Positions 1 through 5,457 of a DNA stretch of 6,761 bases are shown here, piece by piece. Origin of the DNA: an uncultured Eubacteriales bacterium (GTDB taxonomy: Bacteria > Bacillota > Clostridia > Christensenellales > Borkfalkiaceae); NCBI GenBank assembly GCA_900556195.1, contig USOJ01000056.1:1-6761 (forward strand), given 5' to 3'. A program made the translations under genes and the position numbers. Positions within the stretch are counted from its first letter, which is position 1. Every line of letters begins with the position of its first letter. A model generated the notes under the pieces. The model searched no databases. It was not told where the DNA came from and saw only the letters and a program-made list of their open reading frames with translations.

Positions 1-22
1 ATAATTATGAAAAAAGTTCTGA

Positions 23-868
23 TCATCAATCGAATCAAATTCGAATTATACGACTACGATTTATAATACCGAAGACGGCAAAAATTACGTCTTTAAGTCA
101 AGGCTTATTATCGCGGGCAAATACGTTTACGGCAGCAAGAAAACGGAATACGCCGTCGAACGCGACGTTACGGATATTACGGTAACTTTCAAGGGCATAG
201 GCTCGAAATTTCAGCCCGTTTCGGTTACGAAAACGGCTAAAAACGTAGTTCCGTTGTCGACCGCGCCGTCGTCCGAAAAGGACTTCGTAACGCTAGACTA
301 TACCTATACCGTCGCTTACGGCTCTTCTGCCAAAATAACGGTAAAGGCGAACGACGATACCACCGCGAAATATTTTACGGCGCAGACCCGCAAGCCGACC
401 GAAATCAAGAAGTGGAATAAAAAAGACTTCGTAGAAAACGATATTCTCTATACCGTTTTCCGTAACTTCGACTATTCTCCCGATTTCTCTTACGCCTACA
501 ACACGATAGACGCGGTTTCGGGCGCGCTTACGTCCGCTTCGGCGAGCATGATAGGCTCGGCTACGGCAAGTACCATCGTTAAACTTCCGTCGAACGTCAA
601 TCTGTACGGGTACAGTTTCTCCAGTTTCTCCGCGTTCAACGCTTACGGAGTAAAATTCGCAACCACGGGCAAGTACGGCAAAGCGTACGCCTACTCGTAT
701 TTCGCAAAGTCGATAAACTACGGCGGCGAAGCGACGGATAAAGACGATAAAAACGTTACGAGAAGAGTTCCGCTTATCATAGCGCAACCTTCCATTCACA
801 ATACGGGTTATCTCGTGTTCACTCTTCATAACGCTACCAATTCCGCGAATCAAGGTTTGACGGATTAA
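23..868 (+). CDS. Unrecognised protein, 5' end missing or frame-disrupted
   Basis: The frame ending at the TAA at 866-868 is open back to an in-frame TGA at 20-22, giving about 281 codons. Coding-like codon use (many GAC, TAC, GGC, GCC) begins near 62, well upstream of the only standard start, a TTG at 254 with no Shine-Dalgarno sequence before it. The true N-terminus is therefore not visible. It may come from another frame: frame 3 reads NYEKSSDHQSNQ at 3-38, which looks like a polar linker and would join after a one-base shift between about 23 and 60. The protein is rich in Ser, Thr, Tyr, Ala and Lys. It alternates short beta-like stretches (for example VTLDYTYTVAYGSSAKITV) and has no membrane helix in the visible part, which suggests an extracytoplasmic beta-rich domain; this is inference. 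I recognise no family or catalytic motif. It is separated from the sporulation genes by a strong terminator, so it is probably a separate transcription unit. Confidence 0.6.
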   Translation, partial: SSIESNSNYTTTIYNTEDGKNYVFKSRLIIAGKYVYGSKKTEYAVERDVTDITVTFKGIGSKFQPVSVTKTAKNVVPLSTAPSSEKDFVTLDYTYTVAYGSSAKITVKANDDTTAKYFTAQTRKPTEIKKWNKKDFVENDILYTVFRNFDYSPDFSYAYNTIDAVSGALTSASASMIGSATASTIVKLPSNVNLYGYSFSSFSAFNAYGVKFATTGKYGKAYAYSYFAKSINYGGEATDKDDKNVTRRVPLIIAQPSIHNTGYLVFTLHNATNSANQGLTD

Positions 869-881
869 AGCAAATATCGCA

Positions 882-918
882 ATCCGCGTAGTCGCATAGG
901 CTTACGCGGATATTTTTT
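882..918 (+). terminator. Rho-independent terminator of the first gene
   Basis: A perfect 9-bp stem pairs ATCCGCGTA (882-890) with TACGCGGAT (903-911) around a 12-base loop. It is followed by A and six T residues (913-918). It begins 13 bases after the stop codon at 868, the expected place for an intrinsic terminator of the upstream gene, and it separates that gene from the sporulation block. Confidence 0.85.
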
Positions 919-921
919 AGA

Positions 922-948
922 ATAAAATCTTAAATAGTCGCGTATATT
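922..948 (+). promoter_or_regulatory. Possible sporulation-type promoter of the sipL-like gene
   Basis: An ATA at 922-924 lies 16 bases upstream of CGTATATT at 941-948. This matches 5 of 8 positions of the sigma-E -10 consensus CATACAnT as I remember it, and the spacing is right for sigma-E. In Clostridioides difficile, sipL is a mother-cell gene, so a sigma-E promoter would make sense. The region is AT-rich, so a chance match or an ordinary -10 box (TATATT or TATTAT) is equally possible. The predicted transcript would begin near 955 and include the hairpin at 961-983. Confidence 0.28.
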
Positions 949-960
949 ATATCGAATTAT

Positions 961-983
961 CGCTGCCGAGCCGCTCGGCGGCG
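961..983 (+). promoter_or_regulatory. GC-rich hairpin abutting the sipL-like ribosome binding site
   Basis: CGCTGCCGAG (961-970) pairs with CTCGGCGGCG (974-983), giving ten base pairs with one G-U wobble and a three-base loop. The stem is almost entirely G and C within an AT-rich intergenic stretch. It ends one base before the GGAGG at 985-989, which lies 10 bases ahead of the ATG at 1000. No T-run follows on either strand, so it is not a terminator. Possible roles are 5' stabilisation of the mRNA or steric tuning of ribosome access. Confidence 0.55.
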
Positions 984-999
984 CGGAGGGTATAATATT

Positions 1000-2454
1000 A
1001 TGTTGAAAACGGACGTACAGACTTTGACCGAGCGCGAAGCGACGCGGACGGAAGTAAAACGCTCGGCGGAAGTTACTTTCAGACCCGAAGACGAAGTTAA
1101 AAAGATTATTTCGGTTTCGGCTACGGCGTATCTTAAATCGGTAGAAACGAAAGATCGGGCGACCTGCGCCAAAGCGCAGATAGTGTTTCAGATGATCTAT
1201 CTTGCCGAAGACGGCTACGAAAAATGCGAAGGGCAAGCCGAAACCGAAGCGGATATCCAGACGGAAGACGCTATCGTAACGGTATATACCGATAACGCCC
1301 GCGCGAGCCTTTCGGGCGACGGCTACGCGGTAAAATGTTCGGTCATATTCGTCGGTCAGGGCGAAACCGAAAAAGAAAGAACCGTAGTTACGGGCGGCGA
1401 AGGGCTTATCGTAAAGCAAACGCAGATAGCCTTCGACGAACCTACGGAAGTATTCAGAGACGAATTTACCGTGGCTGACGAATTCGAACTTTCTTATTCG
1501 ATAAAAAGCGTTTTAAGCCGCGAACAGACCGTGAAGGTAAAGACGATAGAAAGCGGAGTTTCCCGCGTGATAATCGGCGGCGAGATATGCGTTACGCTTG
1601 CGGTAATCGCTTCGGATAACGACGATCTCGTAACCGTAAAAAAGAACCTTCCGTTCAGAACGGAAGTCGCATGCCCCGGCGCGATGCCCGACGGCAAAGC
1701 CTTGGGCGAAGTTTCGCTTAAACGCGCCGCCTATAAGGTTTACGCCGACGAAGTCAAAAACGACTGTACCGTTCAGGCGGAACTTACTCTTTTTGCGCAG
1801 GTCGCGGCGGTAAACGAAAAGAAAATATCCGTCGCCGGGGACGCGTATTCCCTTTGCGACGAAGTCGAAATCGACCGCGAACGGATAACCGTCAAAAGGC
1901 TTTCCGAAGTGAAATTCAAAGAAGAAAGAGTAGTAGCGGCGGCTACGGGCGACGTTCCCGACGGCGGCAAAATCGTTGGTACGCTCGGCAAAACCGTTAC
2001 GGTGTTTTCTGACGATAACGGCGCGGTGAGCGGAAGCGTTAAAACCGACGTTATATTCAGAAACGCGGATAACGGCACTACGTGCGTGTCTGCCGAAGCC
2101 CCGTTTTCCGTAGAGATTACGGGCGAAAAAATTTACGGCGTAAGGGCCGATTGCTGCGATCTGACGGCAAGGATAGTAAACGGCGGAATAGAACTCGAAT
2201 TCGTTCTTACCGTAAACTACCGCGTATATACGGTTACCGAAACGGAAGCGATAACCGACGTGAGAGCAAAAAGCGAACGGAATAAACCGACCTGCGCCAT
2301 AAGCGTGTATCTGCCCGAAAAAGGCGACGAATTATGGGATATATGCAAGCGGCTGGGGCTAAGCGAAGACGAAATCACGGCTAACAACCCCGATCTCGTA
2401 TTTCCGCTTACGGGCAACGAAAGGATAATAGTATACAGACAAAAAACTTATTAA
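1000..2454 (+). CDS. sipL: SPOCS (DUF3794) and LysM spore morphogenesis protein, SipL-like
   Basis: This 484-residue protein has the architecture of the clostridial SipL family: tandem SPOCS (DUF3794) modules followed by one C-terminal LysM domain. Residues about 15-130, 150-270 and 288-410 form three related beta-rich segments. The third holds the typical SPOCS run of charged beta strands (ERITVKRLSEVKFKEERVV near 294-312, then the VxGTLGKTVTVFSDD-like part near 326-339). The LysM domain is at about 437-481 with Trp446 and an NNP motif at 462-464. There is no signal peptide or membrane helix, which fits a mother-cell cytosolic protein coating the forespore. In C. difficile, SipL binds SpoIVA through its LysM domain and is needed for coat localisation and cortex formation. 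The start is supported by GGAGG at 985-989. The length is close to the 513 residues I recall for C. difficile SipL. Assignment to SipL rather than another SPOCS/LysM paralogue rests mainly on the ispE-spoIIR context. Confidence 0.85.
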   Translation: MLKTDVQTLTEREATRTEVKRSAEVTFRPEDEVKKIISVSATAYLKSVETKDRATCAKAQIVFQMIYLAEDGYEKCEGQAETEADIQTEDAIVTVYTDNARASLSGDGYAVKCSVIFVGQGETEKERTVVTGGEGLIVKQTQIAFDEPTEVFRDEFTVADEFELSYSIKSVLSREQTVKVKTIESGVSRVIIGGEICVTLAVIASDNDDLVTVKKNLPFRTEVACPGAMPDGKALGEVSLKRAAYKVYADEVKNDCTVQAELTLFAQVAAVNEKKISVAGDAYSLCDEVEIDRERITVKRLSEVKFKEERVVAAATGDVPDGGKIVGTLGKTVTVFSDDNGAVSGSVKTDVIFRNADNGTTCVSAEAPFSVEITGEKIYGVRADCCDLTARIVNGGIELEFVLTVNYRVYTVTETEAITDVRAKSERNKPTCAISVYLPEKGDELWDICKRLGLSEDEITANNPDLVFPLTGNERIIVYRQKTY

Positions 2455-2472
2455 GATATTCGGCGGTTACGA

Positions 2473-3339
2473 ATGAGAGTTAAATTAAAAACTTACGCGA
2501 AAATAAACCTTACGCTTAACGTGGGGAGTAAAAAAGATGGATTTCACCCGATAGACAGCGTCGTTACGACGGTAAACTTATACGACGAGATTACCGTCGT
2601 AAAACGCAAAGACGACGAGATAAAATTCACTATGCGCGGGCTTGGCGAGTACGATATAAAGCAAGCCGACAACAACGCGTATAAGGCGGCGGCTCTGTTC
2701 AAAGAACGCTTTTCGACGTCGGGTTTCGACCTTACGGTTAAAAAGCGTATCGCGATAGGCGGAGGCTTAGGCGGAAGTTCCGCCGACGTCGCGGGGGTTT
2801 TAAGGGCGCTTAAAAAATTGTTCGGCGTAGAAGAAGACGTAAAGCCGCTCGCCGACGAACTCGGCAGCGACTGCGGCTATCTTTTAAGCGGTGGAACCGC
2901 CCGTATAAGCGGCAGAGGCGAAATCGTCGAACCCGCCGCGAAAGACCTCGACGGATACGCCGTTATCGCATACGCCGAAAGCGGCGTTTCGAGTAAAGAC
3001 TGTTATGCAAAGTTCGACGAAATCACGGGCGTTTACGAAAAATCCGATAACGAAAAAGCGATAAACGCGATAGAAAACGGCGACTTTTATTCACTCTGCA
3101 AAAACGTAGGCAACGGTCTTGCCGACGCGGCGGTCGCGTTGAACGAAGAAGTCGGTAAAAATTCGGCGGCTCTTAAAGACTTGTCGCCGTCGGCGTGTTC
3201 GGTAACGGGCAGCGGCTCGTGCGTATTTTCGCTCTACGAAACGAAAGAACTTTGCGACTGGGCGGCGGATAAACTCAAAAAGCAGGGGTACGACTGCGAA
3301 GTCGTCGGGTTCGTTCCGAGATACAAAGTAAAAAAATAA
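2473..3339 (+). CDS. ispE: 4-diphosphocytidyl-2-C-methyl-D-erythritol kinase (IspE)
   Basis: IspE phosphorylates the 2-hydroxyl of CDP-methylerythritol using ATP in the MEP route to isopentenyl diphosphate, the source of undecaprenyl carriers. It is a cytosolic GHMP kinase. The 288 residues match the family length. The N-terminal AKINLTLNV places Lys10 where E. coli IspE has its catalytic Lys10, followed by DGFHPI (22-27), equivalent to the usual DGYH motif. The glycine-rich ATP loop IGGGLGGSSAD is at 95-105. LGSD places the catalytic Asp at 133, followed by GGTARISGRGE (140-150). The C-terminal GHMP motif SVTGSGSCVFSLY is at 243-255. The sequence after the catalytic Asp reads CGY where many homologues have VPF or similar, a mild divergence. 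The gene starts 18 bases after the sipL-like stop with only a weak SD-like GGCGG (2462-2466), so it is probably co-transcribed and perhaps translationally coupled with the upstream gene. Confidence 0.93.
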   Translation: MRVKLKTYAKINLTLNVGSKKDGFHPIDSVVTTVNLYDEITVVKRKDDEIKFTMRGLGEYDIKQADNNAYKAAALFKERFSTSGFDLTVKKRIAIGGGLGGSSADVAGVLRALKKLFGVEEDVKPLADELGSDCGYLLSGGTARISGRGEIVEPAAKDLDGYAVIAYAESGVSSKDCYAKFDEITGVYEKSDNEKAINAIENGDFYSLCKNVGNGLADAAVALNEEVGKNSAALKDLSPSACSVTGSGSCVFSLYETKELCDWAADKLKKQGYDCEVVGFVPRYKVKK

Positions 3340-3355
3340 AATGAAATAAATAATA

Positions 3356-3385
3356 GTATAACCTTCGCGTTTGAAGTCAACAATA
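3356..3385 (+). promoter_or_regulatory. Candidate sigma-F-type promoter of spoIIR
   Basis: GTATA (3356-3360) is followed after exactly 15 bases by GTCAACAATA (3376-3385). Against the Bacillus sigma-F consensus as I remember it (GYATA, about 15 bases, GGnnAnAnTw-like), the -35 box is perfect and the -10 box misses only the second G. spoIIR is a sigma-F gene in B. subtilis, so the site is where expected. The predicted start of transcription, near 3390-3393, falls at the edge of the Shine-Dalgarno sequence (3391-3395), giving a leader of only about 11-14 bases. That is very short and is the main reason for caution. Confidence 0.5.
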
Positions 3386-3403
3386 AGCGCGGAGGTTATT
3401 TTT
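3358..3403 (+). terminator. Terminator-like hairpin of ispE that contains the spoIIR Shine-Dalgarno
   Basis: ATAACCTTCGCG (3358-3369) pairs with CGCGGAGGTTAT (3388-3399) over 12 base pairs with one U-G wobble. Four weaker pairs (3370-3373 with 3384-3387) can extend it around a 10-base loop. The 3' arm runs into five T residues (3399-3403) just before the spoIIR ATG at 3404. This has the form of an intrinsic terminator for transcripts arriving from ispE. The GGAGG at 3391-3395 that serves spoIIR lies wholly inside the 3' arm, so a transcript reading through from ispE would have that ribosome binding site base-paired. Confidence 0.6.
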
Positions 3404-3949
3404 ATGCGAAAATCAACGATTAAACGGGCGTGTATAAGTTTGGGAATTATCGCCATAATACTTTTAAGCGTTTCCTGCGCGTGTTTATCTTCCGGCGGGA
3501 ATACGGAAAACGCCGAATATCTGCGTATTCACGTCAGAGCGAATTCGAACTCGGAAGAAGACCAGAGGGTTAAATATCTCGTTAAAGACGGAATAGTCGA
3601 GGCTATTACGCCGCTCGTTGCCGAAATCACGAGCAAAGAAGAGGCGGTCAGGGTCATGACGGGGCAAAAAGAAAGGCTCGAAGCGATCGCCGATCGCATA
3701 CTTTCAAGCCACGGATTTTCGTATAAGTGCGAAATCGTCGTAAGAAACGAGAAATTCCCGACGAGGGTATACGAGGGTGTAACGCTAAAAAGCGGCTATT
3801 ACGACGCTTTGATAGTGAATCTGGGTAAAGCCGAAGGCGACAATTGGTGGTGCGTGGTGTATCCGCCGTTGTGCTTCGGCAACGCAAAACCCGTTTACCG
3901 CTCGAAAATAGCGGAAATCATCGCGAAGTTCAAAAAACGCGCAAGGTAA
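3404..3949 (+). CDS. spoIIR: Stage II sporulation protein R (SpoIIR)
   Basis: SpoIIR is made in the forespore, exported towards the mother cell, and triggers SpoIIGA to cleave pro-sigma-E. The 181-residue product shows the family hallmarks in order: a hydrophobic export or membrane segment at about 11-28, the LRIHVRANSNSEEDQ block at 40-54 (family LRLRVIANSDSxEDQ type), the FPTRVY/SGYYDALIVNLG region at 118-141, and the signature GDNWWCVVYPPLCF at 145-158. I chose the ATG at 3404 because GGAGG lies 8 bases upstream (3391-3395) and the protein then opens with MRKSTIKR before the hydrophobic segment. A TTG at 3371 in the same frame would add 11 residues but lies in the loop of a hairpin and has no SD. 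Cys25 and Cys27 near the end of the hydrophobic stretch do not sit in a canonical lipobox. Expression is probably forespore-specific from the sigma-F-like site at 3356-3385. Confidence 0.93.
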   Translation: MRKSTIKRACISLGIIAIILLSVSCACLSSGGNTENAEYLRIHVRANSNSEEDQRVKYLVKDGIVEAITPLVAEITSKEEAVRVMTGQKERLEAIADRILSSHGFSYKCEIVVRNEKFPTRVYEGVTLKSGYYDALIVNLGKAEGDNWWCVVYPPLCFGNAKPVYRSKIAEIIAKFKKRAR

Positions 3950-3979
3950 CGAAGCCCGAAATTTTTACGGTTTCGCGGC

Positions 3980-3987
3980 AAAGGAGG
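3980..3987 (+). promoter_or_regulatory. Strong ribosome binding site of sleB
   Basis: AAAGGAGG is a near-perfect complement to the 16S rRNA 3' end. It sits 11 bases before the ATG at 3999, slightly longer than usual, and the spacer is made only of A and T. It fixes the sleB start. I found no convincing terminator or separate promoter in the 49 bases between spoIIR and sleB. Confidence 0.8.
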
Positions 3988-3998
3988 AAAATTTTTTA

Positions 3999-4718
3999 AT
4001 GAACGGAAAGGCAAAAGCGTTTGCTTGCGCTCTTCTCGCCGTCGCGGTGGTAGGCGCGGTCTGCGCGTCCGCGGTCGGCTCGAAACGTTATTTCGAGGCC
4101 GCTTACGGCGAAGAAGCGACGGTCGAAACCGCTGCCGTAAAACAAGGGAGCAGGGGCGACGTAGTCAAACAAATTCAGCAAAAACTAAAACGTTGGGGGT
4201 ATTACGGCGGCAGCGTAGACGGTATATTCGGCTCGGCTACGAAAAAAGCGGTAATATATTTTCAGCGTAAAAACGGACTTACTCCCGACGGAATAGTCGG
4301 GACTAAAACTCTCGCCGCGCTCGGCATATCGTCTTCGTCGACTACTACGGGGTCTTCGACTTATTCGAGTTCGGATACCAATCTTCTCGCAAGGCTCATC
4401 TACGCCGAAGCGAGGGGCGAAACCTATACGGGTAAAGTCGCGGTCGGCGCGGTGGTACTGAACAGAGTAAAATCGGCATCTTTCCCCAATACGATATCGG
4501 GCGTAATCTATCAACCTTACGCGTTCACATGCGTTTCGGACGGTCAGATAAACCTTTCGCCCGACGCGTCGGCTCTGTCGGCTGCAAAGGACGCAATGAA
4601 CGGTTGGGATCCGTCTTACGGCAGTTTATATTATTATAACCCCGCCGTAGCGACGAGCAAGTGGATTTATTCGCGTAAAACCGTGGTAACCATCGGTAAA
4701 CACGTGTTTGCATTGTAA
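3999..4718 (+). CDS. sleB: Spore cortex-lytic enzyme SleB
   Basis: SleB is a lytic transglycosylase that cleaves spore cortex peptidoglycan containing muramic-delta-lactam during germination. It is exported across the inner forespore membrane and stored dormant. The 239-residue protein has a signal peptide (hydrophobic core about 8-22, likely cleavage after Ala-Ser-Ala at 23-25). A peptidoglycan-binding type 1 domain at 48-108 shows GSRGDVVKQIQQKLK and DGIFGSATKKAVIYFQ. A Ser/Thr-rich linker spans 111-126. A Hydrolase_2 (SleB-type) catalytic domain at 129-238 contains LLARLIYAEARGE with the expected catalytic Glu137, then VAVGAVVLNRV, FPNTISGVIYQPYAFTCVSDG and the C-terminal NPAVATSKWI block. 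All hallmark stretches are intact. The length is close to that of Bacillus cereus-group SleB and shorter than the 305 residues of B. subtilis. It sits directly before ypeB, its usual bicistronic partner. Confidence 0.95.
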   Translation: MNGKAKAFACALLAVAVVGAVCASAVGSKRYFEAAYGEEATVETAAVKQGSRGDVVKQIQQKLKRWGYYGGSVDGIFGSATKKAVIYFQRKNGLTPDGIVGTKTLAALGISSSSTTTGSSTYSSSDTNLLARLIYAEARGETYTGKVAVGAVVLNRVKSASFPNTISGVIYQPYAFTCVSDGQINLSPDASALSAAKDAMNGWDPSYGSLYYYNPAVATSKWIYSRKTVVTIGKHVFAL

Positions 4719-4728
4719 GGGGGAAAAT

Positions 4729-5457
4729 ATGGATAAGAATAAAAATAACGAAAAGAACGAGCAACGCAAAAACGCCGCCGTCGAAAAAGTCGACGAGATA
4801 ATCGCGGAAAACGAACTTAAAAAAGTTACGACCGATCAGCCTTTTACGGACGCGACGAGCGTTAAAAAGGACGCAAAGCCCGCGAGCAAAAAGCAGACGA
4901 TTAAAAAGAAAAAGCCCGCCGATAAGGCGAAAAATAAGGTTATAACCGACGAAAAACAGCGTACCGAAAAAGCCGAAGCGAAGTTGAAAGAACGCAAGGC
5001 TAAAAAGGCGGCGAAAGTAAAAGCAGCCAAACAAAGGCGCGAAGAAAAAGCGAGATATGCGGAAGAAAAACGAAACGCGGCGAAAACGGCAAAGGCGGCT
5101 AAGATCAAAAAGGCGAAAGCCGCAAAGGTCGCAAAGCGCCGCAAGGCGGAAAGCGTAAAGGCGCTTAAAATTCAGAAACGCGAAGAACGCCTTGCCAAAA
5201 AGCAAGCCCTGAAACACGAAAGCAAAGAAGACAGGCAGAAACGCATCGCCGCCGAGAAGCAGGCGAAACTTAAAATCAGGGCGGACAAAGCCGAAAAAGC
5301 GGCTGAACTCAAAGCGCAAAAGGCAGAGAGAAAAGCCGAGAAAAATCGCGTAAAAGCCGAACGCAAAGCCGAAAAGGCAAGAGCGGTCGCGAGTAAAAAA
5401 GCCGAAAACGCCAAGGCGAAAAACGCGCGTAAGAGTCAACGGCAAAAGAATAAAAGG
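4729..5457 (+). other. Lys/Ala-rich, low-complexity cytoplasmic tail of YpeB
   Basis: These 243 codons encode, by hand count, about 67 Lys, 21 Arg, 49 Ala and 36 Asp/Glu, for a net charge near +50, with almost no aromatic residues. Residues 1-80 are polar and probably disordered (Pro at 38, 51 and 63). Residues about 81-235 are proline-free and built from repeated AKK, KAE and RKAEK units, so they should form one long helix, either a single charged alpha helix or a coiled coil. The most basic block is about 82-147. At the DNA level the units recur as imperfect copies of AAAGCCGAA and AAGGCG. By the positive-inside rule the tail should lie in the forespore cytoplasm, which becomes the spore core. 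A nucleic-acid-binding role resembling histone H1-like tails is inference. Confidence 0.8.

Noticed and set aside
10..16. A-AAA-AAG slippery heptamer as programmed frameshift
   Set aside because: A -1 slip there would lead from the frame closed at 20-22 into frame 1, which stops at 64-66. It does not lead into the coding frame ending at 868.
293..853. 186-codon open frame on the minus strand
   Set aside because: Arg/Val-rich shadow of the plus-strand coding region, no SD, no recognisable motif. Codon structure clearly favours the plus strand.
254..868. TTG at 254 as the true start of the first gene
   Set aside because: There is no Shine-Dalgarno upstream, and codon use typical of this genome continues at least 190 bases further upstream in the same frame.
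865..1419. 184-codon open frame on the minus strand
   Set aside because: It overlaps the terminator, the intergenic hairpin and the start of the sipL-like gene. Its composition is that of a shadow frame.
3371..3403. TTG at 3371 as an upstream start for spoIIR
   Set aside because: It has no SD, lies in the hairpin loop, and would translate through the strong GGAGG that is correctly spaced for the ATG at 3404.
3954..3976. Possible terminator between spoIIR and sleB
   Set aside because: Only about five A/T-rich pairs (CGAAA with TTTCG) around a 10-base loop and no T-run after the 3' arm. Too weak to call.
4525..5445. 306-codon open frame on the minus strand, Phe/Leu/Arg-rich
   Set aside because: It lies opposite sleB's end and the Lys/Ala-rich YpeB tail. 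Lys codons read backwards become Phe or Leu and rarely give stops, so the length is a composition artefact. No SD or family resemblance was seen.
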